A stretch of 16,216 nucleotides of DNA from Gymnopilus junonius (Eukaryota > Basidiomycota > Agaricomycetes > Agaricales > Galerinaceae): positions 1 to 16,216 of the forward strand of contig JADNYJ010000679.1 of assembly GCA_015501075.1 (NCBI GenBank). The letters are read 5' to 3'. This document shows positions 1-9,860 of the stretch, piece by piece; the stretch's first letter is position 1; each line of letters opens with the position of its first letter. The notes beneath the pieces were generated by a model, which saw only the letters and a list, made by a program, of their open reading frames with translations, made no database searches and was not told where the DNA came from. The position numbers were made by a program, and so were the translations under genes.

Positions 1-1600
1 ACAGTTATATCTCCATTGGTATCCACCCTACCACTAGTGTTGCTCTGCGAAAATAGATGTGCTATATACTGGGTGATCTTCCCGACGCTGGGTTTTAAAG
101 ATTGGTCGAGGAAGACCTGAAGAACGCTAGAACGGAACCAGTTTTGCAAGACAGCATATTCTGGCTCAGCTGAGGCGACATCAAGAGAGATATTGTGCGG
201 TTTCCCATCTGTCAGGATTGGAATGAATGGCGTCAAATCTAAGAAATAGGTGTGCAAATCTAATGCCCATCTTATCAGGAACTTAAAAACCTATCTTTAC
301 CTCCAGGCTGTCAGGACAAAGCCACCAGTAAATATGGTCGCATAAGGGTATGCAACGCCAGCTACCAGCCCATCGACCAATATCCTTACTTCACGAAAGG
401 GTCCTTGGCCTAGGAAGGTCGAAGGAAGACCTGAGAGGAAGTCGTTTGTAATATTGAAGTACTGAGGAAGTAGCGAGTCAGTTCACAGCACACGACGTTC
501 AACATGCTGAATGCAATAACGATACCCAAGTTTCTTCGTCGCCGTTGCCAGATGCATAAAGCTCTGCAAAAACTTGAACAGGGTTTCGCGGGAGTGTCAC
601 GTTTATGGAGAAGGCAGGAGGCACTGATACGTCATTTCCTTGTCATTTCCAGTATCATTCCTAAGATTAAAAATGGGTACAAGGAGATCTGCCTTCCTTG
701 CAGGCGGATAAAATTTGAAGACGCGAAATATATGGCGTGCAGGACGGCTGCGTTCGTTTTTTTTTTTCGGCAAAAAATGAACATCAGCAGGCCTGCTTCT
801 CGATTTCTAATGAAAACCTCACTTGAATATACACCATTCAGTCCACACTCAATTAAGTTGTCCAATTGCAGAATGAACGTTCCCGCTTTGGAGAACAGGG
901 AAGTGTATCGCGTGATGTCCTTGGTATAGGTCCATAGGATAGCATTTGGTGTAGGTTCTGGTGTAGATGTTCGCCATACCATCGAGTTATAATGAACAAA
1001 ATTGGTGGCATGAATAGGGAACATAGTAGTAGTACATACTTTCAACATTCTTGGAACGTGAACGTACCTAGGCGATCGAATTAAGTACCATTACTGGTCA
1101 CTGTAAAATTAAGGATGATCGCTGCTCATGATCCAACAGGACAGCAATCATCTGGGGGTCTTCAAAATAGAATGAGCGCTTGTAGTAGGTGTGCAGAGGA
1201 GAATATCACGCACTCTAATTGTACAACCTCGGCACTGTGAATTACTTAGTTAATTATGTAAGGAAGTTTTGCAGTGCCTTCTACACCTTCCGAACGAAAA
1301 AACGGAGTCTCGCCTAAAATGGAATGTCAAGGGACCTCGTTTTATTCACAGAAAAGGACGGTCTGTTGCTCGCTGTAAGACCTGAATGGTACACTGCTTG
1401 GCCGTTTTAGGAACAGGGGGTGGTTGTGCTACCTGGAAGTCAACAAGCACAGTTGCCCATACTTACTGGCACAACCAGTGAAGAAAAGTGACAGATTCCT
1501 GATCTCCATTGCGGCTCGTATGGGGTGTAGTAAAGCAGAAATATTTGGGAACTGGATACTTATAGCGCGCCTCGCACATAATCTTGACGTGGTAGAGTAA
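1..1600 (-). pseudogene. PNGase A-like amidase pseudogene, 3' part outside window
   Basis: On the minus strand this stretch follows the neighbouring gene (1868-4170) exon by exon: VAQPPPVPKTAKQC near 1400, NFTVTSNGT near 1100, WRTSTPEPT near 960, GTFILQLDNLI near 860, GQGPFREVRILVDG near 390 and LTPFIPILTDGKPHNISLDV near 200. The family is fungal/plant peptide-N4-(N-acetyl-beta-glucosaminyl)asparagine amidase A, a secreted enzyme that removes N-glycans. It is broken in several ways. A conserved Trp codon is TGA (1126-1128) and a Gln codon is TAA (1081-1083). There is an extra base near 1050 and a lost 3' splice AG near 979-980. Frame loss occurs around 705-715, there is an 11-bp tandem duplication at 631-650, and the acceptor plus the RPITSY segment is missing near 270. 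The first donor is GC rather than GT (near 1371). The N-terminal exon upstream of about 1440 is hardly recognisable. The last part (1-250) is still open, so decay may be fairly recent. Confidence 0.85.
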
Positions 1601-1867
1601 TGTCCTGGCCCCTGGGAAATCGAATCTAGCGCGAGCATGTGCTCGATGTCAGTACGGAGTATGCTATTTAGAAGTTGTCGCTGAAGAGCGGCCCGTCAGT
1701 CGCTTTCATTCTGAATTTATGGCATATTTCCTGGCCTTGTGCGTCTACGACGGGTTAAAAATGGTTGAAGGCGATTGAAACTCTGTCCCCGCTGGGAGAT
1801 GGAAATACATCTTCGAATACGAGTAAGAAGTATGATTGAGACTACAGGGACTCTGGTATCAATCACA

Positions 1868-4170
1868 CTACGCTGCTGGCGCGCGACGATTGTTCGGTAA
1901 ACGAACAGCTCCCGCAAAGCCACTGAATGGCGGTAGCGGGAATTGGTGTGGCGAGGAAGTCGGTGTAAGGGAACCAGATTGTTTGTCAAATGTGATATTG
2001 TTCAAGACTGCATCGACCGTCCTCGAAAATGTGTTGCCGCCCTGGTCTACATAGCTGAACACATTGCTATTGGTTCCATTGCCCGTGTTCCCGTTAGGCG
2101 ATATCAAAAAGAAGGCGTCTGTAGACAAAGATATTAGTCGTTATTCCAGGAAGGCAGCTGGGACTCACCGGCTGTCTGTCGTTCTGCGATTTGTGACCTC
2201 ACAACAATGGGTAGGGGGAGAAGATCACGGTTGTATGAGTGATCAAACGTAGCTTCGACTAATACAAGGAAGTTTGAGTTTGAGAGAAGTCATAACGACG
2301 TTTGAAAGGAAACGTACAGCTATCTCCGCTGGGGTCGAACTCGGTGATATTTATTCCAAGAGGGTAAGAGAAATCATCAACGACTACAGGAACGCCATTG
2401 TGAGTCGACAGGACAGTTCCAGACGATGTTTGCAAAACGTTCTAAGAAAGTCATACTGTGAGACGTTGTTCATGTGCGATGACGGAGGGCCTCGCCTGAA
2501 TAAGAGTGTTGTCTAGGATGTTTTGAACGTTCTTGTACTGAAGTTGCTGAGACCACACTACGTGGTTTACCTCGCCACTACCACTAATGATGGTGGATTC
2601 AATCAAGATTTTGCGAGAGGCAGAGACAGTAATGTTGACATCTCCATTGCTGCCAACACTTCCTACCGTGTTGGTTACAGAAAACGGTTGGACGGAGTAC
2701 GTGTTTATTTCTCCAGTAGTAGGCTTCGAGGATTTGTCTACAAAGACTTGAAGGACTGCTGACAAAAACCAGTTCTGGTTAATGGTGTGGTCATTTTCTG
2801 CAGAAGTAACGTCAAGTGAAATGTTGTGCGGATGACCGTCAGCAAGAACAGGGACGAATGGCGTTATATCCAAAAAGTAAGTGGGTAAGTCTAAGGCACC
2901 ATAGGATGTGATGGGTCTAAAAGCTTCGAGTTAATGATAGTCATAGGGAAAAGAGTGTGTTATACCTCCAAGCCGTGGGCGCGATACCCCTGTGAATATG
3001 GTGGCGTATGGATATGCAGTACCGGCCACCTGCCCATCAACGAGTAGTCTGACTTCGCGGAAAGGACCTTGGCCAATAAAGCCAGGTAATTCTGGAAGGA
3101 ATTCGTTCGCAGTGTTAAAATACTGAGGCATGTAGCATATCAATTGAAGTCGTTAAACAGGTGGAGTTGAACTCGTACCCAGAATTCTTCATTCCCGTTA
3201 CCAGACGCGTAGACCTCAGCAAAAACCTTAACAGAATTGCGGGGAAGGGTCACGTTCAATGAAAACATAGGTGGTACAGATACGTCGTTGCCTGTATTGT
3301 TCAACAGACTAGAGATTGGAACAAGCAAATCTGCTTGTTTTGCAGGTGGGTGAGCAGGCGAGGAGGCATAGTAAGTGGCGTGCAAGACAGCTATTTCAAA
3401 CGGTCAGTGATGACTAAAACTGGGCTTCCAGAGATCTCACTCGAGTACACTCCATTCAATCCGGCTTCGATTAAATTGTCTAGCTGCAGAATGAACGTCC
3501 CCGGTTTAGCGAAGAGCGGAGTGTACCGGGTAACGTCTTTGACGTAAGTCCATATAATACCATCGAAGGTAGGTTCTGGTGTTGACGTTCGCCAGACTGT
3601 TGAATCATGAGGATAATGAAAATACAGGCCAAAGTACTGGAACACACTTTCAACATTTTGGAATGTGAAAATGCCTAAACGATCGAATTGGGTACCGTTA
3701 CTTGTCACCGTGAAGTTAAGGGTAATTGCGGCCCAGGACCCTTCAGGGCCACAATCGGTAGGAGGCCTTGGAGAATGTCAACTTGGTATTTGTGAACATG
3801 GAATATCGGAAACATACTCAAGCTGCACTACTTCCGCACTGTTCTATTTTTAGCCAGTGATCTCGATGGCATAGCAGTCCGACACATACTTGCCAAAGAA
3901 AAGGCAAAATCACGTCTGAAAAGATGTCAGTAAGAAGTGGACTCACTTTCAATTACCTACTTACTGCAAGACATGAACGGTACACTGCTTGGCGTTTTTA
4001 GGAACTGGAGGCGGCTGCGCCACCTGAAAATCAACGAGCACAGCAGCATTTGCCAGCCAAGCGAATATGGCGTGAAAGAGAAAACCGAGAAAAAGACTTG
4101 AGCCCTCATTGACCTGGCAAAAAAAGAATGCTTGAAAGAGCACAGTATATGCCCGTCGAGGAACAGGCAT
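1868..4170 (-). CDS. Peptide-N4-(N-acetyl-beta-glucosaminyl)asparagine amidase A-like protein
   Basis: Secretory N-glycan amidase family (PNGase A type), expected to cleave between the proximal GlcNAc and Asn of glycoproteins. Reconstructed exons: 3965-4170, 3894-3915, 3818-3843, 3648-3766, 3441-3596, 3179-3390, 2966-3122, 2496-2923, 2318-2441, 2169-2258 and 1868-2118, giving about 596 residues. The N-terminus has a hydrophobic stretch (LFLGFLFHAIFAWLA) fitting a signal peptide or anchor, then VAQPPPVPKNAKQC. Family blocks follow in order: PPTDCGPEGSW, IWRTSTPEPT, GTFILQLDNLI, GQGPFREVRLLVDG, DHTINQNWF, SASRKI, NGNTGNGT and FSYVDQGGNT. Many N-x-S/T sites fit a secreted protein. Start 4170 is the ATG nearest the hydrophobic stretch; in-frame ATGs at 4206 and 4242 are alternatives. 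Oddities: two introns need GC donors (3893 and 2495), and the exon ending at 2966 is one base out of the family frame unless an acceptor 7 nt upstream of the expected one is used. It could be a recently damaged gene or carry sequence errors. Confidence 0.85.
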
Positions 4171-4886
4171 TTTATAGAAGATCCTGACGTGGTATAGAAG
4201 CACCATGGGAATGACTCTAGCCAGGAGCCATGCGGTTCCCAATTCGTCGATAACCTTTAGATTGCCAGCTAAGCGGAGACGTTGCGCACTGCATATGGGA
4301 AGCGCAAGAGTACCTGATCTCTCTTTGAATTTTACCTCCTACGGGTGGAAATTCTATTGATGCTTAGCCACAGCTGAAGAACGGTCAGCGCATGTTTTAT
4401 TCAGGGAGGCAAAGCGCTATAAAAAAGGTTCAATAAAAAACTTGCACTAACATATGGTCATTCAGCTTACTATCACCGAAATTCCCAACGCCAGAGTCTT
4501 CAAATCTGCTACACCAAGATACATACGAGTATTCTTAGATTTGTGAGAAACGGTAGGACTTGGCACATATTTAAGAAAAAGAACTCACCCAGCGTAAGGG
4601 GTTTGACCGTTGGAATTTGCGAAGTCAGGTTCACTAGAAGAGGGAAGATCCACGTAATCTTGTGAAATCTGGAAGGAAGGAAGGTAAGCAAGAAACCTTA
4701 CTCAACGCAGATATTTAAGGAGCGATATAGCCTCCTCTGGACAAACGGTCATAACATTTCACAATAGGGGTAGTAGGGATATAATGATACAATCCTATTG
4801 ACGATCGTCGCATAAGTATAGCGGAAAACTGAGAGGGTAATTAATTCCTGCTGGATAGAAAGAAACAAATCAAACTGGACCCAAAC
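4171..4886. other. Intergenic stretch between PNGase A-like gene and Pmp3-domain gene
   Basis: This stretch holds the upstream region of the PNGase A-like gene and the 3' flank of the Pmp3-domain gene, both minus strand. No full-length ORF with good coding character was found. The only coding-like signal is the split fragment at 4430-4668, listed separately. The rest is AT-rich, with short A runs near 4420-4440, and no recognisable RNA gene or mobile element. Confidence 0.6.
4430..4668 (-). other. Possible two-exon coding fragment, unknown
   Basis: On the minus strand a pyrimidine-rich acceptor (ttccttccttccag) precedes 4668-4589, which reads ISQDYVDLPSSSEPDFANSN and then GQTPYAG. A GTGAGT donor follows at 4588, an 83-nt candidate intron ends in gtagcag at 4506, and 4505-4430 continues in frame as FEDSGVGNFGDSKLNDHML to a stop. 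The frame is kept across the junction and the composition looks coding. No start exon is convincing: an upstream ATG at about 4751 opens 16 codons that end in TGA exactly at a GTAAGG donor, and the intron it implies is only 33 nt. It may be the end of a small gene, a decayed gene or chance. I do not recognise the family. Confidence 0.3.
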
Positions 4887-5879
4887 TTAGAATTCGTGAT
4901 TGAAAACTTCTTCGTCAGTCGTCTTATCCTGCTTGATTCGTTCCTCAGGGATATTAGTATTGGCACCATACAACCCGCCCTCTGGATCCTCCGGGAACTC
5001 GTTGGAGTCGTGTGTCCCAATGCTACTGGTTGCATCGGAAGATTTTCGCCTCTTCCTCTTCTTCTTCTTCTGACCATCTCCATCGACGGGCATGCTATAG
5101 GCATCTTGAGTCCTCTCCCATCTATCTTTCTTCTTCTTCTTGCTACTTCTCTTGCTGGTGGGTATAGGTTCTACGTCCTCGAAATTAGCCGGGTAACGCC
5201 ATCGACCGGAAGACGAAGGGGCGGAAGCTTTGTCGGGGTTATAATAGGTCTCATCCTCGGGGCGCCATAGGTCTCCATTGGGTTGCCTTGGGGGTCTGCC
5301 ATTGCCTTCTGTGGACAAATCGACACTGGAACCGTGCTCTTGACCTTCTTCAAGTGGCTGGTCCTCCAAAGTAGATCTGGGCAATCGGTCGTTGTATCTG
5401 TTGGCCCATTGGGATTTGCGCTCCTTGCGTTTGATTTCGCTGGTGTCGACAAGGCCATATCGTTGGGCCCACTTTGGTGTTCTGGCATGATTCTTATTAT
5501 TCCGTATGTTCTGTGAAGACACAAGATTTGAGCAAAGGGGCACTGGGAAGGATTGAAAGGGCAGAACTAACCTGAATGTAAAAGTTATGTACATGACCTA
5601 GAAGGGAAGGTCAGACGGATGACGAGAAGATAAGCAGAAGACATTCCAGGTATGTATCCACAGATGGTGAGAAGGAGATTGAGCCAGAAATCCTTTCCTA
5701 GACCGAATCTGGCGGCAACAGCTGCAAAAGAGATATTAATTGAAAGGAAAGAGTCGGGAAGGGAAGAGGCGCTCACCGAGGGGAGGAAAGAGGGTACCGA
5801 GTATGAAAAGAAGGACGGCGTACGCATGATGGCGCTTGGGCTTGAGGTCTAGCTTGGAGGGTATGAAGGGCGCGGACAT
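4887..5879 (-). CDS. Pmp3/YqaE-domain membrane protein with long charged C-terminal tail
   Basis: Exons 5777-5879, 5647-5721, 5572-5597 and 4887-5510 give about 275 residues. Residues 1-68 form the Pmp3 (plasma membrane proteolipid 3, stress-inducible RCI2-like) domain. It has two membrane segments, AVLLFILGTLFPPLAVAA (about 21-38) and FWLNLLLTICGYIPG (about 46-60), then HVHNFYIQ. Classical Pmp3 proteins are about 55 residues and tune membrane potential under salt stress. Here a tail of about 207 residues follows, with NIRNNKN, a segment ending RYGLVD, and lysine/arginine blocks such as KRSSKKKKKDRW and KKKKRKRRKSS. The last exon alone is a 235-codon open frame. Start 5879 is the first ATG joining the domain in frame. 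The intron between GYIPG and HVHNFY (5598-5646) begins GA instead of GT. Tailed Pmp3-domain proteins are, as I recall, common in basidiomycetes; the role of the tail is unknown to me. Confidence 0.85.
5049..5141. repeat. CTT-rich simple repeats coding for lysine runs
   Basis: Two imprecise CTT tracts (about 5049-5071 and 5125-5141) lie inside the last exon of the Pmp3-domain gene. On the coding strand they read AAG repeats and give the lysine-rich blocks of the tail. They are likely to vary in length between strains without changing the frame. Confidence 0.75.
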
Positions 5880-6275
5880 GAGACCGGCGTAGAGGAGCGG
5901 CCAATGAGACCAGCAAAGGCCAGCAGTGAAGAGCGCAGTAGAGGATCAAATCAATTCTGTCTATATTACATAAACAATCACCATTCCTGGGCCGGGCTTG
6001 AATTAACCAGGGCTCAAGCCGCCTTTTTTTCCCTCTTGGGACATACGAGAAAGGCAGCCATGCCCCGTAAATATCGCAATTTGTGCCAGCGAGGAAAGGG
6101 GGGAAATTGTAAAGAATTCTGAGGATGAATGTCCATAAATGGGGAAAAAGTCGCGGTTGATCCAACATTCATGCACCCTTCATCATTCTCTTCCGTCTTC
6201 GTCATCTTGCTCCATCTTTGTACACTTTTCTGTCTTTCATCCTTGCACCGTTCTTGCTGGACCCTTCTCCTAGTC
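5880..6275. promoter_or_regulatory. Divergent promoter region of Pmp3-domain and zinc-finger genes
   Basis: About 396 nt lie between the two divergent start codons. The part next to the plus-strand gene (about 6178-6272) is strongly CT-rich (for example ttctcttccgtcttcgtcatc), as is typical just upstream of fungal start codons. An ATG at 6129 in frame with 6276 is open throughout, but its 49 codons would add a Ser/Leu-rich hydrophobic leader to a nuclear protein, so I treat it as untranslated or an upstream start. No clear TATA box was seen. Confidence 0.45.
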
Positions 6276-8190
6276 ATGGATCACGAGGAGCATGTCCTCA
6301 ATCTATCTGATGTCGTCCACGACGAGCCTATCGACGATGAAGGTCCGCACAATATGCACGCGACGGAGTCCCCCCCTGGCTCCAGGTCGTCAGATTTTGA
6401 CCCAAGTTCCAGCATTTTATCCCCACTACACGACTCCTTCCCTGTTTCTGAGCATAATAACCCCCTTACCCCAGCCGATTCGTATTCCGTCGAGATGCTC
6501 GAACGCGAAATAGCAAGTTTGCTTAACCATAATGCATCTGCGGCATCCGTTGCTTTGCTTAATGCCGCCGCGCAACAACGACGCGCCAACCTCGACCTTA
6601 GCCAGGACGGAGAAGATGGCCTTGATTCAAATTCTGAAAGTATAGCAGGTCTGGGCATCGGCCTGACCGGCCTTGCTGCTGTTTTGCAGGCTGTCCATGC
6701 CCAGGCGCAGACGGATGACCAACGAGATTCACATCTACAATCACAAGAGCAGAGGACGACGAGAACGGCCCCTGCCTTCCATTCCCTTACCGCTGCTGAG
6801 ACATCCGAGAACAATTCAGGGAAAATACGACGGGTGGATGGCAAGAGCGGCTCCGAAGGATCGGACTACTTGTTTTCCGAAAGAGAAGACACCAGTGAGA
6901 GAGAAGATTTCACCAATCCGGAAGGTGCACTTCGCCTCTCTCATTCACCCCACCATCAACCAGAAGAGTTGCCAGATACCTCGAATGAACTTCCTAATGT
7001 TGGGGGTGAATTCACCGATATCAACGACATTTTGAACCAATTCTCTGCCCAGTTTGAGCCTGAACCCCCTCACGAACATGATTTATCTCCACCTGACTCA
7101 CCACCCGTCATCTCACATGTTCAAGTTGTCGAACCCGAAGTTCCCATAGTTGCAGCACCACCGCCGTCAATACCCATTCTGACACCCTCAAATCGCACGG
7201 GTGCTCAACAACCGGTGGCTTCAACATCGCATTCAACTCCTACCGAGGCAGCTGCGAAACGATCCAGGAAGAACCAAGGCAAGGAAAGAGGGACCAGCAC
7301 ACATACATGTGAAGAAGAGCATTGCCAAAAGTCTTTTACCCGCCGAAGTGATTTGGCTCGTCACAGACGAATACATACGGGAGAGCGACCGTTTGTATGT
7401 TCGCATGACGGCTGCGGCAAAACCTTCATACAGGTATGTCAGTTTGTAAGCTAATATCCTTGACTTGGTGCTCAGTTGGTTCCTTAACGCAAGCGTTCTG
7501 CACTGCATGTCCATTCGCGTGTTCATACAGGAGAGAAACCTCACTGTTGTGAATATCCAGGATGTGGAAAGACGTTTGGTGACTCTAGCAGTCTAGCTCG
7601 CCATCGACGGACGCACACTGGAAAACGACCGTACAAATGCGAAGATCCAAGCTGCGAGAAAACGTTTACACGGCGAACTACTCTGACGACACACATGCGA
7701 ACGCATGATCCCCATTGGGAACCTGATCCTAACGTGTAAGTTGGAGAGGGTGTCATTTATTTCACCAATTACTAACATATGCTATAGGAAATATAATTTT
7801 AAAGGCAAGAAACGTAAAATAATGGATGAAGATGAGGAGGACCAAGAGCTCGCAGAGTCGGTGCGAACCATCTCGGCGCTGTTTCAGGCTGGAGGACAGT
7901 CGATGCTACCTTCTGGGGACGGGGAGTCGGACGAGCCCCTGGCTGCTCGGGTGGCGAGCATCAGTGCCGAGATCGCCGCGGCGATTGCGCAGGCCCAAGC
8001 GCGAGGATTTGTGGAGGAAGATGAAGAGGAAGCGGAGGAATCAGGCTCCGGACAAGAAGCGGGGGGGACGGAGACGATGGCTAGGGACGAAGGGGAGCGG
8101 GAAGCGGAAGAAGACGACGACAGCGATGCGTTCCCGGCGCCATTGCGGGCAAGGAAGGCGCGGGAATTGATTGGTAAGCGAAAGAGATGA
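6276..8190 (+). CDS. C2H2 zinc-finger transcription factor (four fingers)
   Basis: Exons 6276-7433, 7494-7735 and 7788-8190 give 600 residues. The N-terminal half is acidic and Ser/Pro-rich ([18 protein letters not shown] onward) and looks like a disordered activation region. Four classical fingers (C-x4-C-x12-H-x3-H) sit at exact 30-residue spacing, starting at Cys345, Cys375, Cys405 and Cys435. They are joined by TGERP, TGEKP and TGKRP linkers, so the array should bind DNA as a unit. The first intron lies inside finger 2 after IQ (residue 386) and the next exon supplies [11 protein letters not shown]. Intron 2 has a clear ctaac branch site. The C-terminus is basic (KGKKRK), then strongly acidic and Ala-rich. 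Start 6276 is preferred over 6129. A putative AATAAA lies at 8215-8220. The DNA target and orthologue are not recognised; fungal Azf1-like and YY1-like factors share this finger type. Confidence 0.9.
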
Positions 8191-8366
8191 TTAAAATTAG
8201 ATAGAGACCGTGTGAATAAAATGATAAGATCCGAAATACACGTGATTGAGGCTCGGAACAGAGGGATGAGTTGGATTCCGTTGGCCGAGATTATAATACG
8301 ACAAAGACTGTCGACCGGTTCTGCCCGTTTCTAACCCCTCTTTCTTTTCTGTTAATCTCATTACCA

Positions 8367-9698
8367 ATGTCTGCAGAGGAACTCCCCAGCACCGATCTCA
8401 TCACCCTCACCCGGTATGCCCCTTGCACCCCCGCATTCTCAAACATCTGACTTTCTCTCAGCCATGTTCTCAATGACCAGCAGCGTCTGGGCTCATCCGC
8501 CAGTGGCGATCTAACCTTGTTACTCACCGCCATTCAGGTGACATCCAAGTTCATTGCTACCAACGTCCGGAAGGCCCGTCTCATTAACCTGTGTGTACAT
8601 CGGATCTTCGTCCCTGTTGCACGCTGATCTTCCCCAGTGTCGGTCTTGCTGGTGAGACCAATGTACAAGGCGAAGAGCAAAAGAAGCTAGACGTCTTGTC
8701 AAATGACATCATGGTGAATGCTCTGCGCGCCTCTGGAAAGACCGCTGTGTTGGTCTCCGAGGAGCTCGAAGACGCCATCATTATCGAGGAAAAGCACAGG
8801 GGCAGATACTGCGTCGTTTTTGATCCTCTCGACGGTAGTAGCAACATTGATGCCGGTGTAAATATTGGCACGATTTTTGGTATTTACAGAGTGGCAAGTT
8901 GTGTTCATTACTTGGTCTGGAAAAAATAATTATTAACTTCATATCAAGCGCGACGATTCCGCGGGTACAGTTGAAGATGTCCTTCGTCCTGGGAGCGAAA
9001 TGGTCGCAGCCGGTTACACCATGTGAGTCTTGTCTCCGAATTTGCATTGTTCGTAGGCTGATTCAACGGCTTAGGTACGGCTCTTCTGCGAACCTCGTTC
9101 TTTCCACCGGGTCTGGTGTGAATGGATACACACTTGATGCAGCCTTGGGCGAATTCATCCTAACACATCCCAACGTATGTCTTTTCTTTTCCAAGCCAGA
9201 ATGATTACCTACACTGGCTTTCCAGATCACCATTCCTCCCCGTGGCAAGATCTACTCGTTCAACGAAGGAAATTCAATGTACTTTTATCCTCCAGTGATC
9301 GCCTATCTCAAGTCCATCAAATACCCTACTTCTCCCAAATCACCATATAGCGCTCGGTATATCGGGTCAATGGTTGCCGATGTTCACAGGACTTTGCTTT
9401 ATGGAGGCATCTTTGGATACCCGAATGACAAGAAAAGTAAGAATGGGAAACTAAGGCTGCTTTACGAAGCCTTTCCCATGGCTTTCTTGACTGAACAGGT
9501 ATTATTTACTGCATACAACTCTGTATACATTCTCATGAATTGGAATAGGCCGGAGGAATTGCTACGACCGGTACTAAACGAATTTTAGATATCGTTCCAA
9601 CCAGCATCCACGAACGATGCCCGGTGTTCCTTGGAAGCAGAGACGATGTCACGGATCTTTTGAAATTTTACAAGGAGGTTCCCGCAGAATCGTCTTAG
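8367..9698 (+). CDS. FBP1: Fructose-1,6-bisphosphatase
   Basis: Cytosolic gluconeogenic enzyme that hydrolyses fructose 1,6-bisphosphate to fructose 6-phosphate. Exons 8367-8413, 8462-8590, 8638-8890, 8949-9022, 9075-9174, 9226-9498 and 9549-9698 give 341 residues, the usual class I length. The N-terminal helix region ([11 protein letters not shown] to VRKARL) matches the part that binds the inhibitor AMP. The metal-binding motif DPLDGSSN is at residues 121-128. [15 protein letters not shown] and the family signature [11 protein letters not shown] (about 275-285) are present, followed by MAFLTEQAGG across the last intron. All introns are 47 to 58 nt. At the 3/4 junction the GT donor at 8891 gives IYR-RDDSAG, while a GC donor three bases on (GCAAGT, 8894) gives IYRV-RDDSAG; both keep the frame. 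In other fungi FBP1 is glucose-repressed; no binding site for that could be identified here. Confidence 0.96.
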
Positions 9699-9860
9699 AG
9701 GGAAAGGGACATGAAATTGGAATCATATATGTATAGTTTATATCACACGACAATCGACTTGACTTGGGATTTGACCTTGAAATAAGGAGAATAATGGCTT
9801 ACATAATACAATGGCGCTGAAGCGCTAGACCGTGTTTAGCGGGTTTGATTTAGCTTCGTG

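Larger units (their letters stand above)
1..4170. repeat. Direct tandem duplication of a PNGase A-like gene
   Basis: The minus-strand segments at about 1-1600 and 2640-4200 are homologous and in the same orientation and exon order, so this is a tandem gene duplication. Even non-coding stretches share short blocks, for example TACCACGTCA at about 1590 and about 4190 (minus strand). The copies are well diverged at nucleotide level but clearly alignable by protein. The right copy is near-intact and the left one is decayed. Confidence 0.8.

Noticed and set aside
5773..6168. 131-codon minus-strand open frame upstream of the Pmp3-domain exons
   Set aside because: It overlaps the first Pmp3 exon in another frame and has no family features.
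6129..6275. In-frame 49-codon N-terminal extension of the zinc-finger protein
   Set aside because: It would place a Ser/Leu-rich hydrophobic leader on a nuclear factor and lies in a CT-rich stretch typical of a 5' leader; [10 protein letters not shown] at 6276 is the more natural start.
6281..6844. 187-codon minus-strand open frame
   Set aside because: Antisense shadow of the zinc-finger exon; Ser/Arg/Cys-rich composition follows from the opposite strand and it has no recognisable domain.
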